The position numbers were made by a program, and so were the translations under genes. The notes under the pieces are model-generated. The model saw only the letters and a program-made list of their open reading frames with translations. It made no database searches and was not told the DNA's origin. 64,000 nt of DNA from Streptomyces monomycini (GTDB lineage Bacteria; Actinomycetota; Actinomycetes; Streptomycetales; Streptomycetaceae), in contig NZ_JAFIQY010000036.1 of assembly GCF_022271435.1 (NCBI RefSeq), positions 1-64,000 on the forward strand, in the 5' to 3' direction. Of this stretch, positions 7,652 through 17,532 are shown piece by piece (position 1 is the first letter of the stretch; each line of letters opens with the position of its first letter).

Positions 7652-10609
7652 ATGAGACGCAGGGCGAGATCCTTACTCGCGGCAGCGGCGTTGCTGCTGG
7701 GAGGGGTGGTGGCGGTGCCCGCCGCGCAGGCGCAGGCGCGGGCGGAGGACGGGGCGGGGCGGGACGCGGTCGGGGTCTGGACGGCCGAGGTCACCAAGGC
7801 GCAGGTGCCGCTGCTGCTCAAAGCGGGGGTGGACGGCCACGAGCTGAGCGCGCAGGTGCCGAGCACCGGTAAGGCGGAGGTCGAGGTGTACCTCTCCGCC
7901 GGGCAGGCCGCCGGGCTGCGCCAACAGGGCGTGGAGCTGACGCGCAAGATCGTGCCGGCGGAGACGCAGCGCAGGCTCAGGGCTCAGGGGGACGGGGTCT
8001 TCCGCCCGTACCTGGGTGCCAACGGCCTGATGAAGGAGATGATCGACACCGCGCGGCACCACCGCGACCTCGCCAAGGTCGTCAGCATCGGCAAGACCGT
8101 CAAGGGCCGCGACATCATGGCCCTGAAGCTCACCAAGAACGCCGAGAAGACCGCGGACGGCGCCAAGCCCGCGGTGCTGTACGCGTCCAACCAGCACGCC
8201 CGGGAGTGGATCACTCCCGAGATGACCCGGCGGCTGATGCAGTACTACCTGGCCGGGTACGGCAAGGACCCGCGGCTGACCAAGATCCTCGACACCACCG
8301 AGCTGTGGTTCCTGCTCTCCGCCAACCCGGACGGTTACGACTACACCTTCGAGAGCCCGCAGAACCGCCTGTGGCGCAAGAACCTGCGCGACAACAACGG
8401 CGACGGCAGGATCACCCCCGGCGACGGCGTCGACCTCAACCGCAACTTCTCCTACAAGTGGGGCTACGACAACGAGGGTTCGTCCCCGAACCCGGCGGGC
8501 GAGACCTACCGCGGCCCGGCCGCCGCCTCCGAGCCCGAGACCAAGGCGCTGGACGCCTTCGAGAAGCGCATCGGTTTCCGGTACGCCATCAACTACCACT
8601 CCGCCGCCGAGTTGATCCTGTACGGCGTCGGCTGGCAGGTGGCCACGCCCACTCCGGACGACGTCCTCTACCGGGCGCTGGCCGGCACGCCTGAGAAGCC
8701 CGCGATCCCCGGCTACCGCCCGCAGGTCTCCTCCGAGTTGTACATCACCAACGGTGAGGCCGACGGCCACGCGTCCAACGTCAACGGCATTCCCATGTTC
8801 ACCCCGGAGATGTCGACCTGTCAGACGGCCTCCGACGCCGACCCGAACGACGAGTGGAACGCCGCCGACTGCCAGTCCGTCTTCAACTTCCCCGACTCCG
8901 AGAAGCTCATCCAGGCGGAGTTCGAGAAGAACATCCCCTTCGCGCTCTCCGTCGCCGAGAGCGCCCGGCGCCCCGACCAGCCCGTCTCGTCCGTAGGGAT
9001 GAAGGCGCCGGACTTCACCCCGCACGCGTTCACCACCTCCTACGCCCGCGGCGAGGACCAGGAAGTCGCCGTCACCGCGCGCAAGTCCGTACGGGACAAG
9101 GAGCTGAACTACCGCGTCAACGACGGCCGCCGGCACACGGAGGAGCTGGCGGCGTGGAAGGGCGGCGAGACCTACGGGGGCGAGGACAACCTCCACTTCG
9201 ACCAGTACCGGGCGTCCGTCGAAGGGGCCGATCCGGGGGACAAGGTCGAGGTGTGGTTCTCCGGTTGGACGCGCGACGGCAAGACCACCAAGAGTGAACC
9301 TTTCACCTACACCGTCGCCGAGCGGCCGCGTGCCGACACCCTCGTCCTCGCCGAGGAGGGCGGCACCACCCCCGCGCAGCACACCGCCGCCTACACCAAG
9401 GCGCTCGCCGCGAACGGCCACCGCGCCGCGGTCTGGGACGTCGCCCGACGGGGTGCCCCGGACGCGCTCGGTGTCCTGAGCCACTTCGACAACGTCGTCT
9501 GGTACACCGGACCGGGCCGCCCGGGCGGCGCCACCCTGCTGGCCGTACGCGACTACCTCAACGAGGGCGGCAAGCTGCTCGCTGCGGGTGAGCAGGCGGG
9601 CGGCACCGCCGTGGTCGGCCGGGCCGTGACCGACGACTTCAGCCAGTACTACCTGGGCGCCGGCAGCCGCGTCCCCGTCAAGAACCCGCCCGCCTTCAAG
9701 GGCGCCGGCAAGCTGGCCGGCGCGGAGGTGAAGCTCGGCGACGCGCCGGGCAACCCGCTGGATTCCGCGGGCGCCCACTCGGTGATCTCCGACGAGCTGC
9801 CACCGGCCACGTTCCCCCAGTTCGCCAGCGCCGCGGCCGGCGACTACCCGGGAGTACGGACGCCGTTCCAGCCGTACGAGGGTGACTGGTTCGCCGCCGC
9901 ACAGCACCGCGACACCTCCTGGATGCGGCTGTCCCGCACCGTGGACCTGACCGGCGTGACCGCGGCCGACCGGCCCACCCTCCAGTTCATGCTCAGCCAC
10001 GACACCGAGGACGGGTACGACAACGCCGTCGTCGAGGCGCACACCGTGGGCCGGGACGACTGGACGACGCTGCCCGACGCGAACGGCGGCACCCGCACCG
10101 ACGTGCCCGCCGAGTGCGGAGCGGGCTACTACCTGGCCGCGCACCCCTTCCTCCAGCACTACCTGACCCGTACCGGCACCGAGTGCCGCAACACCGGCAG
10201 CACCGGTGCGTGGAACCGCTTCACCGGCGCCTCGGACGGCTGGCGGCCGGTCGCCGTCGACCTGTCCGCCTACGCCGGGCAGCGCGTCGAGCTGGCGCTC
10301 TCGTACATCACCGACCCCAGCACCGGCGGCCGCGGCGTCTTCGTGGACAACACCAGGCTCACCACCGGCACCGGCGGCGAGCCGCTGGAGGGCTTCGAGA
10401 CCTCGCTCGGGCCCTGGGCCGTCCCCGGGCCGCCCGCCGGCAGCCCGCCCGCCACGGGCGACTGGGCCCGCTCCAAGGAGCTGTTCCGGGCCGCCGGCGC
10501 GGTGACCACCCGGAACACCGTCCTGCTGGGCTTCGGCCTGGAGCATGTACAGACCGCCGCGGAACGGGCGGAACTGACCGGCGCGGCGCTCAAGGCCCTC
10601 GACGGCTGA
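7652..10609 (+). CDS. Secreted zinc carboxypeptidase, peptidase family M14, with long C-terminal extension
   Basis: Predicted exported metallocarboxypeptidase, 985 aa. Residues 1-27 form a signal peptide (MRRRARSLLAAAALLL, cleavage after AQA). The M14 domain covers about residues 120-455: zinc ligands in QHAREW (His182, Glu185) and the third ligand His316 (INYHSAAE), catalytic Glu386 in MFTPEMS, and the NPDGYDYTF and DLNRNFSYKW substrate-pocket motifs. The remaining 500 residues have Ig-like and immune-inhibitor-A-like features (LSHDTEDGYDNAVVEAHT, VFVDNTRLTTG), probably substrate-binding or accessory modules. ATG 7652 is chosen because AAGGGGGG precedes it and the signal peptide starts there; an upstream GTG at 7598 would add 18 polar residues before the signal. 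Likely role: extracellular peptide degradation. Confidence 0.9.
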   Translation: MRRRARSLLAAAALLLGGVVAVPAAQAQARAEDGAGRDAVGVWTAEVTKAQVPLLLKAGVDGHELSAQVPSTGKAEVEVYLSAGQAAGLRQQGVELTRKIVPAETQRRLRAQGDGVFRPYLGANGLMKEMIDTARHHRDLAKVVSIGKTVKGRDIMALKLTKNAEKTADGAKPAVLYASNQHAREWITPEMTRRLMQYYLAGYGKDPRLTKILDTTELWFLLSANPDGYDYTFESPQNRLWRKNLRDNNGDGRITPGDGVDLNRNFSYKWGYDNEGSSPNPAGETYRGPAAASEPETKALDAFEKRIGFRYAINYHSAAELILYGVGWQVATPTPDDVLYRALAGTPEKPAIPGYRPQVSSELYITNGEADGHASNVNGIPMFTPEMSTCQTASDADPNDEWNAADCQSVFNFPDSEKLIQAEFEKNIPFALSVAESARRPDQPVSSVGMKAPDFTPHAFTTSYARGEDQEVAVTARKSVRDKELNYRVNDGRRHTEELAAWKGGETYGGEDNLHFDQYRASVEGADPGDKVEVWFSGWTRDGKTTKSEPFTYTVAERPRADTLVLAEEGGTTPAQHTAAYTKALAANGHRAAVWDVARRGAPDALGVLSHFDNVVWYTGPGRPGGATLLAVRDYLNEGGKLLAAGEQAGGTAVVGRAVTDDFSQYYLGAGSRVPVKNPPAFKGAGKLAGAEVKLGDAPGNPLDSAGAHSVISDELPPATFPQFASAAAGDYPGVRTPFQPYEGDWFAAAQHRDTSWMRLSRTVDLTGVTAADRPTLQFMLSHDTEDGYDNAVVEAHTVGRDDWTTLPDANGGTRTDVPAECGAGYYLAAHPFLQHYLTRTGTECRNTGSTGAWNRFTGASDGWRPVAVDLSAYAGQRVELALSYITDPSTGGRGVFVDNTRLTTGTGGEPLEGFETSLGPWAVPGPPAGSPPATGDWARSKELFRAAGAVTTRNTVLLGFGLEHVQTAAERAELTGAALKALDG

Positions 10610-10706
10610 CCGCGCCCGTCCTCTCTCGGCGAACAGGGCGGCCCGTGGCCCCAGAGTGGGCCCGGACCGCCCCTGTCAATGTCACGTACGTCTCGTATTG
10701 GGGGTA

Positions 10707-10712
10707 GGGTCG
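10707..10712 (+). promoter_or_regulatory. Putative -10 box of the gap promoter
   Basis: TAGGGT, about 70 nt upstream of the gap GTG, matches Streptomyces housekeeping -10 hexamers. No convincing -35 element is seen at the right spacing, so this is tentative. Confidence 0.3.
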
Positions 10713-10780
10713 GAGGCGGTCGGGGACATCCCATACAGCTCGCCGGTACTGCACCGGCGCACCAACGAGGAGATCGGTTC

Positions 10781-11785
<1,005 letters not shown>

Positions 11786-11825
11786 CACCTGCCTGATCAA
11801 GGCCAGGGCACGTAGATGTGCGGAA

Positions 11826-11864
11826 GGGGCTCGTAGGGCGCACCGAAGCGCCGTACGGGCCCCC
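11826..11864 (+). terminator. Hairpin in the gap-pgk intergenic region
   Basis: GGGGCTCGTA-GGGCGC is followed after a short loop by GCGCC-GTACGGGCCCC, an imperfect stem of about 15 bp with no T-tract. It lies 40 nt after gap and 36 nt before pgk, so it could be a leaky terminator or a processing or stabilising structure that sets gap above pgk. Confidence 0.45.
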
Positions 11865-11899
11865 TCCCATGACCGACCTACGCAACGGAGTCACTTCGC

Positions 11900-13111
11900 A
11901 TGAAGACGATCGACGATCTCGCCCAGGACGGGCTGTCCGGCAAGCGGGTCTTCGTCCGCGCGGACCTCAATGTGCCGCTGGACGGCACCAGCATCACCGA
12001 CGACGGCCGCATCCGCGCCGTCCAGCCGACGATCGCCAAGCTCGCGCAGCTCGGCGCCAAGGTGATCGTCGCCTCCCACCTGGGCCGTCCCAAGGGCGCC
12101 CCCGACCCGGCCTTCTCGCTGCGCCCGGCCGCCGAGCGCCTCGGTGAGCTGATCGGCCGCGACGTCGCCTTCGCCACCGACACGGTCGGCGAGTCCGCCC
12201 GCTCCGTCGTCGCCGGGCTCGGGGAGGGCGAGGTCGCCGTCCTGGAGAACCTGCGCTTCAACCCGGGCGAGACCAGCAAGGACGACGCCGAGCGCGGCGC
12301 CTTCGCGGACCAGCTCGCGGACCTCGCGGACGTGTACGTCGGTGACGGCTTCGGCGCCGTGCACCGCAAGCACGCCTCGGTCTACGACCTGCCGGCCCGC
12401 CTGCCGCACGCCGCGGGCGACCTGATCGCCGCCGAGGTCACCGTCCTGAAGAAGCTCACCGAGGACGTCAAGCGCCCCTACGTGGTCGTGCTCGGCGGCG
12501 CCAAGGTCTCCGACAAGCTCGCCGTCATCGACGAGCTGCTCGGCAAGGCCGACCGGCTGCTGATCGGCGGCGGCATGGCGTACACCTTCCTCAAGGCCAA
12601 GGGCTACGAGGTCGGCATCTCCCTCCTCCAGGAGGACCAGATCCCGAAGGTGACCGAGTACATGGAGCGGGCGGCGGCGAACGGCGTCGAGCTGGTGCTG
12701 CCCGTCGACATCCTGGCCTCGGCCGACTTCCCCGACCTGAAGACGAAGGCCCCGGCCGACTACGTCACGGTCGACGCCGACAAGATCCCCTCCGACAAGG
12801 AGGGCCTGGACATCGGCCCGAAGACCCGGGAGCTGTTCGCCTCGAAGATCGCCGACGCCGAGACCGTCTTCTGGAACGGCCCCGTAGGCGTCGCCGAGCA
12901 CCCCGACTACGCCGGTGGCACCACCGCCATCGCGCGGGCCCTGCTGAACTGCGACGGCTTCACCGTCGTCGGCGGCGGCGACTCGGCCGCCGCGGTGCGC
13001 TCGCTCGGCTTCGACGAGAATGCTTTCGGCCACATCTCGACCGGCGGCGGCGCCAGCCTCGAATACCTCGAAGGCAAGACGCTCCCCGGCCTTGCCGCTC
13101 TGGAGGACTGA
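11900..13111 (+). CDS. pgk: Phosphoglycerate kinase
   Basis: Transfers phosphate from 1,3-bisphosphoglycerate to ADP in glycolysis. Recognised by the N-terminal substrate-binding sequence RVFVRADLNVPLDG, the basic-patch HLGRPKG, the hinge-region VLGGAKVSDKL and the C-terminal nucleotide-binding GGGDSAAAVR and STGGGASLE motifs. Length 403 aa is typical. GGAG at 11887-11890 lies 9 nt before ATG 11900. It is followed after 6 nt by tpiA. Confidence 0.98.
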   Translation: MKTIDDLAQDGLSGKRVFVRADLNVPLDGTSITDDGRIRAVQPTIAKLAQLGAKVIVASHLGRPKGAPDPAFSLRPAAERLGELIGRDVAFATDTVGESARSVVAGLGEGEVAVLENLRFNPGETSKDDAERGAFADQLADLADVYVGDGFGAVHRKHASVYDLPARLPHAAGDLIAAEVTVLKKLTEDVKRPYVVVLGGAKVSDKLAVIDELLGKADRLLIGGGMAYTFLKAKGYEVGISLLQEDQIPKVTEYMERAAANGVELVLPVDILASADFPDLKTKAPADYVTVDADKIPSDKEGLDIGPKTRELFASKIADAETVFWNGPVGVAEHPDYAGGTTAIARALLNCDGFTVVGGGDSAAAVRSLGFDENAFGHISTGGGASLEYLEGKTLPGLAALED

Positions 13112-13117
13112 AGAACC

Positions 13118-13894
13118 GTGACTGACCGTACCCCGCTGATGGCGGGCAACTGGAAGATGAACCTCAACCACCTTGAGGCCATCGCACACGTCCAGAAGCT
13201 CGCCTTCGCACTCGCCGACAAGGACTACGAGGCCACCGAGGTCGCGGTCCTGCCGCCCTTCACCGACCTCCGCTCGGTGCAGACGCTGGTCGACGGCGAC
13301 AAGCTGAAGATCAAGTACGGCGCCCAGGACCTCTCGGCGCAGGACTCCGGCGCGTACACCGGTGAGATCTCCGGCGGCATGCTGGCCAAGCTCAAGTGCA
13401 GCTACGTGGCCGTCGGCCACAGCGAGCGCCGCCAGTACCACGGCGAGAACGAAGAGATCTGCAACGCCAAGGTCAAGGCCGCCTTCAAGCACGGCATCAC
13501 CCCGATCCTGTGCGTCGGCGAGGGCCTGGACGTCCGCAAGGCCGGCAACCAGGTCGAGCACACCCTCGCCCAGGTCGACGGCGGCCTGAAGGACGTGCCG
13601 GCCGAGCAGGCCGAGACCATCGTCATCGCCTACGAGCCCGTGTGGGCCATCGGCACCGGCGAGGTCGCCACGCCCGAGGACGCGCAGGAGGTCTGCGGCG
13701 CGATCCGCCGCCGCCTCGCCGAGCTGTACAGCCAGGAGCTGGCCGACAAGGTCCGCATCCAGTACGGCGGCTCGGTCAAGTCCGGCAACGTCGCCGCGAT
13801 CATGGCGCAGCCGGACGTGGACGGCGCCCTGATCGGCGGCGCGGCGCTGGACGTGGACGAGTTCGTCAAGATCGTCCGGTTCCGCGACCAGTAG
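13118..13894 (+). CDS. tpiA: Triosephosphate isomerase
   Basis: Interconverts dihydroxyacetone phosphate and glyceraldehyde 3-phosphate. Catalytic residues are present: Lys in AGNWKMN, His in VAVGHSERRQYHGE, Glu in AYEPVWAIGTG; the phosphate-binding YGGSVKSGN is intact. Length 258 aa is normal. The GTG at 13118 has GGAGGA at 13102-13107, inside the pgk 3' end, so translation is tied to pgk. A short perfect palindrome follows the gene. Confidence 0.98.
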   Translation: MTDRTPLMAGNWKMNLNHLEAIAHVQKLAFALADKDYEATEVAVLPPFTDLRSVQTLVDGDKLKIKYGAQDLSAQDSGAYTGEISGGMLAKLKCSYVAVGHSERRQYHGENEEICNAKVKAAFKHGITPILCVGEGLDVRKAGNQVEHTLAQVDGGLKDVPAEQAETIVIAYEPVWAIGTGEVATPEDAQEVCGAIRRRLAELYSQELADKVRIQYGGSVKSGNVAAIMAQPDVDGALIGGAALDVDEFVKIVRFRDQ

Positions 13895-13902
13895 CGGCTA
13901 TG

Positions 13903-13923
13903 ACGACGGGCCAGGCCCGTCGT
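13903..13923 (+). terminator. Palindrome after tpiA (possible terminator or processing site)
   Basis: ACGACGGGCC and GGCCCGTCGT are separated by a single A, giving a stem of about 9 bp once the loop opens. There is no T-tract. It would separate tpiA from secG. Confidence 0.45.
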
Positions 13924-14027
13924 ACCCTGTCGGGGCCGGTCCCGGTGCCATGTGCGCCGCCCGGCCCCGTACCATTCGATCTTCTTCGGTACGTCCCGTC
14001 CGTCAGTCCTAGAGAGTTGGTCCAGTC

Positions 14028-14264
14028 GTGGTCATCGGGTTCTCGGTAGCCCTCATCGTCTTCAGCCTGCTGCTGATGATGCTGGTGCTCATGCACAAGG
14101 GGAAGGGCGGCGGCCTGTCCGACATGTTCGGCGGCGGCATGCAGTCCTCGGTCGGCGGATCCTCCGTCGCGGAGCGCAACCTGGACCGCATCACCATCGT
14201 GATCGCCCTGTTCTGGTTCGCCTGCATCGTCGTACTCGGCGTCCTGATGAAGCTGGACAGCTGA
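14028..14264 (+). CDS. secG: Preprotein translocase subunit SecG
   Basis: Small auxiliary subunit of the SecYEG protein-conducting channel in the cytoplasmic membrane. The 78-aa protein has two transmembrane helices (about residues 2-20 and 52-74) with the conserved cytoplasmic loop KGKGGGLSDMFGGG between them. GTG 14028 is preceded by AGAGAG. Its place directly after gap-pgk-tpi is common in Gram-positive bacteria. Confidence 0.95.
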   Translation: MVIGFSVALIVFSLLLMMLVLMHKGKGGGLSDMFGGGMQSSVGGSSVAERNLDRITIVIALFWFACIVVLGVLMKLDS

Positions 14265-14329
14265 CGAACTGTCGAGGACGCGGCCTATCATGAGGGCGGC
14301 GTCCTCGGTGGGGGTGTAACTCCTGTCAC

Positions 14330-14357
14330 TGGACGCGCGTTGGGCCTTACGTAGACT
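14330..14357 (+). promoter_or_regulatory. Putative vegetative promoter for the RbpA-family gene
   Basis: TGGACG (14330-14335) and TAGACT (14352-14357) are separated by 16 bp, near the Streptomyces HrdB consensus, about 65 nt upstream of GTG 14422. I looked for the SigR-type GGAAT/GTT pair known for rbpA and did not find one at the right spacing. Confidence 0.45.
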
Positions 14358-14421
14358 GGGGCGCTCGCAGCGCGACTGCTGTTCGATGCTTCGCAGCACC
14401 ATTACGCAGGGAGTTACAACC

Positions 14422-14757
14422 GTGGCAAGTGGCAACGCGATCCGAGGAAGTCGGGTCGGGGCGGGGCCGATGGGGGAGGCCGAGCGAGGCGAGTCCGCGC
14501 CGCGCATCCGCATCTCCTTCTGGTGCTCGAACGGGCACGAGACTCAGCCCAGCTTCGCCGGCGACGCGCAGATTCCTGACACCTGGGACTGCCCGCGCTG
14601 CGGCTTCCCGGCAGGCAAGGACCGGGACAACCCGCCGGACCCGCCGCGCACCGAACCGTACAAGACGCACCTCGCGTACGTCCGGGAGCGCCGGAGCGAC
14701 GCCGACGGCGAGGCGATCCTCGCCGAGGCCCTCGCCAAGCTGCGCGGAGAGATCTGA
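14422..14757 (+). CDS. RbpA-family RNA polymerase-binding protein (RbpB-like paralogue)
   Basis: RbpA proteins bind sigma and the RNA polymerase beta' subunit and stabilise open complexes in actinobacteria. This 111-aa protein has the basic N-terminus GNAIRGSRVGAG, a zinc-binding C-x3-H...C-x2-C core (CSNGH, CPRCG) and a C-terminal sigma-interaction-type helix region (THLAYVRERRSDADGEAIL). It differs clearly from what I recall of canonical Streptomyces RbpA (start SERALRGTRLVVTSYETDRG), so it is probably the paralogue rather than RbpA itself. GTG 14422 is set by AGGGAG at 14408-14413. An upstream in-frame ATG at 14386 would add 12 atypical residues. Confidence 0.85.
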   Translation: MASGNAIRGSRVGAGPMGEAERGESAPRIRISFWCSNGHETQPSFAGDAQIPDTWDCPRCGFPAGKDRDNPPDPPRTEPYKTHLAYVRERRSDADGEAILAEALAKLRGEI

Positions 14758-14779
14758 CGGACCAGCACACACCACGACC

Positions 14780-14817
14780 GGCCCGGCCGGAGGGGACGCA
14801 CCCCTCCCGGCCGGGCC
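14780..14817 (+). terminator. Strong hairpin after the RbpA-family gene
   Basis: GGCCCGGCCGG-AGGGG pairs with CCCCT-C-CCGGCCGGGCC across the loop ACGCA: about 16 bp of nearly pure G/C stem starting 22 nt after the stop codon. No T-tract, which is common for actinobacterial terminators. Confidence 0.7.
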
Positions 14818-14920
14818 GTCCGCGTACCGGGCCGGCCGGCGGGGTACCGGCGGAGGTGCTGAAACGGTTCGCCGGGGCGGCCGACAGCGGGGGGACACCT
14901 CATCCCGCTCCCTGATCAAT

Positions 14921-14926
14921 TAGGTT
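14921..14926 (+). promoter_or_regulatory. Putative -10 box of the pgi promoter
   Basis: TAGGTT lies 37 nt upstream of ATG 14964, downstream of the preceding terminator, suggesting pgi has its own promoter. No clear -35 element. Confidence 0.35.
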
Positions 14927-14963
14927 GGGAGACGGCGGGGCCGGTACGAGAAGAAGAAGGCTG

Positions 14964-16625
14964 ATGTCCGAGATGAACGCAGAAGGCCGCAACAGGCTCG
15001 ACCAGACGCCTGAGTGGACCGCGCTGAACAAGCACCGGGAGCAGCTCGGGGAGGTGCGACTGCGCGAGCTGTTCGACCAGGACCCGGAGCGCGCCGGACG
15101 CTACACCCTCAAGGTCGGCGACCTGCACCTGGACTACTCCAAGCACCTGGTCACCGACGAGACGCTGCGCCTGCTGCGTGAGCTGGCCGCGGCCCGGGGC
15201 GTCGCCGAACTGCGGGACGCGATGTTCCGCGGCGACAGGATCAACGTCACCGAGAACCGGGCCGTGCTGCACACCGCGCTGCGCGCCCCCGAGTCCGCCA
15301 CCGTCGAGGTGGACGGCGAGAACGTCGCCCCCGCCGTGCACGCCGTGCTGCGCAAGATGCAGATCTTCACCGACCGGGTGCGCTCGGGCGAGTGGAAGGG
15401 CCACACCGGCAAGCGCATCAAGACGGTCGTCAACATCGGTATCGGCGGCTCCGACCTGGGCCCGGCGATGGCGTACGAGGCGCTGCGCGCCTACTCCCAC
15501 CGTGACATGCAGTTCCGTTTCGTCTCCAACGTGGACGGCGCGGACCTGCACGAGGCCGTCCGCGACCTCGACCCCGCGGAGACGCTCTTCATCGTCGCCT
15601 CGAAGACCTTCACCACCATCGAGACGATCACCAACGCCACCTCCGCCCGCAACTGGCTGCTGACCGGCCTGCGGGCCGGCGAGGACGCGGTGGCCAAGCA
15701 CTTCGTCGCGCTGTCGACCAACGCCGAGAAGGTCGCCGACTTCGGCATCGACACCGACAACATGTTCGAGTTCTGGGACTGGGTCGGCGGCCGTTACTCC
15801 TACGACTCCGCGATCGGCCTCTCGCTCATGATCGCGATCGGTCCGGAGCGGTTCCGCGAGATGCTGGCCGGTTTCCACCTCGTCGACGAGCACTTCCGGT
15901 GCGCCCCCGCCGAGGAGAACGTCCCGCTCCTGCTCGGCCTCCTGGGCGTCTGGTACGGCAACTTCTGGGACGCCCAGTCGCACGCGGTCCTGCCGTACAG
16001 CCACTACCTCTCCAAGTTCACCGCGTACCTCCAGCAGCTGGACATGGAGTCCAACGGCAAGTCCGTGGACCGCGAGGGCAACCCGGTGCACTGGCAGACC
16101 GGCCCGGTCGTGTGGGGCACGCCCGGCACCAACGGTCAGCACGCGTACTACCAGCTCCTCCACCAGGGCACGAAGCTCATCCCCGCCGACCTCATCGGTT
16201 TCGCCAAGCCGGTCGAGGATCTCCAGCCGGGCCTGGTCGCCCAGCACGACCTGCTGATGGCCAACCTCTTCGCCCAGGGCCAGGCGCTGGCCTTCGGCAA
16301 GACCCCGGACGAGGTACGGGCCGAGGGCGTGCCCGAGGAATTGGTCCCGCACAAGACCTTCCAGGGCAACCGCCCCACCACCACCATCCTGGCCGAGGAG
16401 CTCACCCCCTCCGTCCTCGGCCAGCTCATCGCCCTGTACGAGCACAAGGTCTTCGTCCAGGGCGCCATCTGGAACATCGACTCCTTCGACCAGTGGGGCG
16501 TGGAGTTGGGCAAGGTACTGGCCAAGCGGGTCGAGCCCGCGCTGACCGAGGGCGCGGACGTCGAGGGCCTGGACGCCTCGACGAAGTCCCTGGTGGCCAC
16601 GTACCGCGCGATGCGGGGCCGCTGA
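14964..16625 (+). CDS. pgi: Glucose-6-phosphate isomerase
   Basis: Interconverts glucose 6-phosphate and fructose 6-phosphate, linking glycolysis to the pentose phosphate genes encoded further right. Family motifs seen: IGIGGSDLGPAM, FIVASKTFTTIETITNA, WDWVGGRYS, catalytic Glu/His region TNGQHAYYQLLHQGTK, and the C-terminal signature FDQWGVELGKVLAKR. Length 553 aa is normal. ATG 14964 follows AGAAGAAGG; ATG 14973 is a weaker alternative. The stop codon overlaps the start of the next small gene by one base. Confidence 0.97.
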   Translation: MSEMNAEGRNRLDQTPEWTALNKHREQLGEVRLRELFDQDPERAGRYTLKVGDLHLDYSKHLVTDETLRLLRELAAARGVAELRDAMFRGDRINVTENRAVLHTALRAPESATVEVDGENVAPAVHAVLRKMQIFTDRVRSGEWKGHTGKRIKTVVNIGIGGSDLGPAMAYEALRAYSHRDMQFRFVSNVDGADLHEAVRDLDPAETLFIVASKTFTTIETITNATSARNWLLTGLRAGEDAVAKHFVALSTNAEKVADFGIDTDNMFEFWDWVGGRYSYDSAIGLSLMIAIGPERFREMLAGFHLVDEHFRCAPAEENVPLLLGLLGVWYGNFWDAQSHAVLPYSHYLSKFTAYLQQLDMESNGKSVDREGNPVHWQTGPVVWGTPGTNGQHAYYQLLHQGTKLIPADLIGFAKPVEDLQPGLVAQHDLLMANLFAQGQALAFGKTPDEVRAEGVPEELVPHKTFQGNRPTTTILAEELTPSVLGQLIALYEHKVFVQGAIWNIDSFDQWGVELGKVLAKRVEPALTEGADVEGLDASTKSLVATYRAMRGR

Positions 16626-16888
16626 TGGCGGCGGAGGAGGAGGTCCTGGCGAGCTTCCTGGACCTCCTCACCCCGGAGAACCGGGCATGGCTCCAGAGCC
16701 TCCCGGAGGGCGAGCAGCGCGACGTGGCGGTCCGTCACCTCGAAGCGGTACAGGGCGACAAGGAACATGCCCTGGGCCGGTACGACACGCATGACACCGA
16801 GGTGTCGGGGGTCGCGGTGGGCGATCTCCAGGACCCCGGCCACCTCGCCAACGCGATGGTCCGCCAGGAACAGGAACGACGGTCGTGA
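16625..16888 (+). CDS. Small acidic protein of unknown function coupled to pgi
   Basis: 87 aa, starting at the ATG of TGATG at the pgi stop, so clearly cotranslated with pgi. It has no signal peptide or membrane segment. The sequence looks mainly helical (EEVLASFLDLLTPENRAWL, VAVRHLEAVQGDKEHALGRY) with a Glu/Asp-rich composition. I do not recognise a domain. Codon use matches the surrounding core genes. After it the second repeat block begins. Confidence 0.7.
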   Translation: MAAEEEVLASFLDLLTPENRAWLQSLPEGEQRDVAVRHLEAVQGDKEHALGRYDTHDTEVSGVAVGDLQDPGHLANAMVRQEQERRS

Positions 16889-16929
16889 CGAGCTGAGGCG
16901 GGGGCCCGCTCGCGGGCCGGCTTCCCGGT

Positions 16930-17455
16930 CTCAGCCCGGCGCGGGCCCGGGCCCTACAGACTTCGTCCTACGGTCCCGCACCCTCCCGTACACGGTCGGC
17001 TGACACGTACGAGGGTGGGGGGACGCCTGCCCCCACCGGCCGTCCGTCGCCGTACGACGGGAGGGGGCGGGCCGTAGGACGGAGTCTGGAGGCCCGGTCC
17101 CGTACCCCGGTACGGGAGGCGCCGCCCAGCACAGGCAGCCAGTCGGCCACGGAGTCCAACCCGCCGTCGGGCGCCGAAACTCCGCCGTACCGCGGGCAGC
17201 CCGACCGTGGCGCGGGCCCGGGCCCTACGGACTTCGTCCTACGGTCCCGCACCCTCCCGTACACGGTCGGCTTTCGCGGCGTGGGTGGGGGACGTCTGCC
17301 CCCACCGGCCGTTCGTCGCCATACGACGGAAGGGGGCGGGCCGTAGGACGAAGTCCGTAGGGCCGGTCCCGTACCCCGGTACGGGGAGCGCCGCCCGGTA
17401 AGGGCAGGGAGTCGGCCACGGCGCCCAGCCCGCCACCAGGCGCCGAAACCCCCTT
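16930..17455. repeat. Two hairpin repeat units, inverted relative to the 5.5-6.5 kb array
   Basis: Two units of the same family as at 5.5-6.5 kb, reading on the opposite strand and 271 bp apart. Arms: CAGACTTCGTCCTACGG at 16957-16973 with CCGTAGGACGGAGTCTG at 17072-17088, and CGGACTTCGTCCTACGG at 17228-17244 with CCGTAGGACGAAGTCCG at 17341-17357. In the second pair both arms carry matching changes, so the pairing is kept. The rest of the 16889-17532 gap holds the pgl-side terminator; no gene is seen. Confidence 0.9.
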
Positions 17456-17469
17456 GCTCAGTTGGACAC

Positions 17470-17517
17470 CACGCCGAACGGCCCCGCTCCCACCCGGGAA
17501 CGGGGCCGTTCGGCGTG
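17470..17517 (-). terminator. Terminator of the pentose phosphate operon
   Basis: A perfect 17-bp stem: CACGCCGAACGGCCCCG (17470-17486) and CGGGGCCGTTCGGCGTG (17501-17517) with a 14-nt loop that contains CTCCC/GGGA. It lies 16 nt beyond the pgl stop on the minus strand and would end transcription before the repeats. Confidence 0.85.
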
Positions 17518-17532
17518 CTTCGTTCGGCGGTG

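Noticed and set aside
7673..10546. 957-codon minus-strand frame opposite the M14 carboxypeptidase gene
   Set aside because: Low-complexity Gly/Val/Arg-rich translation with no motif; the plus strand encodes an intact enzyme with signal peptide.
14300..14345. SigR (disulfide-stress) promoter upstream of the RbpA-family gene
   Set aside because: GGTGT and GTT are present but 21 bp apart, not the expected 18-19, and the -35 core is poor; a vegetative promoter fits better.
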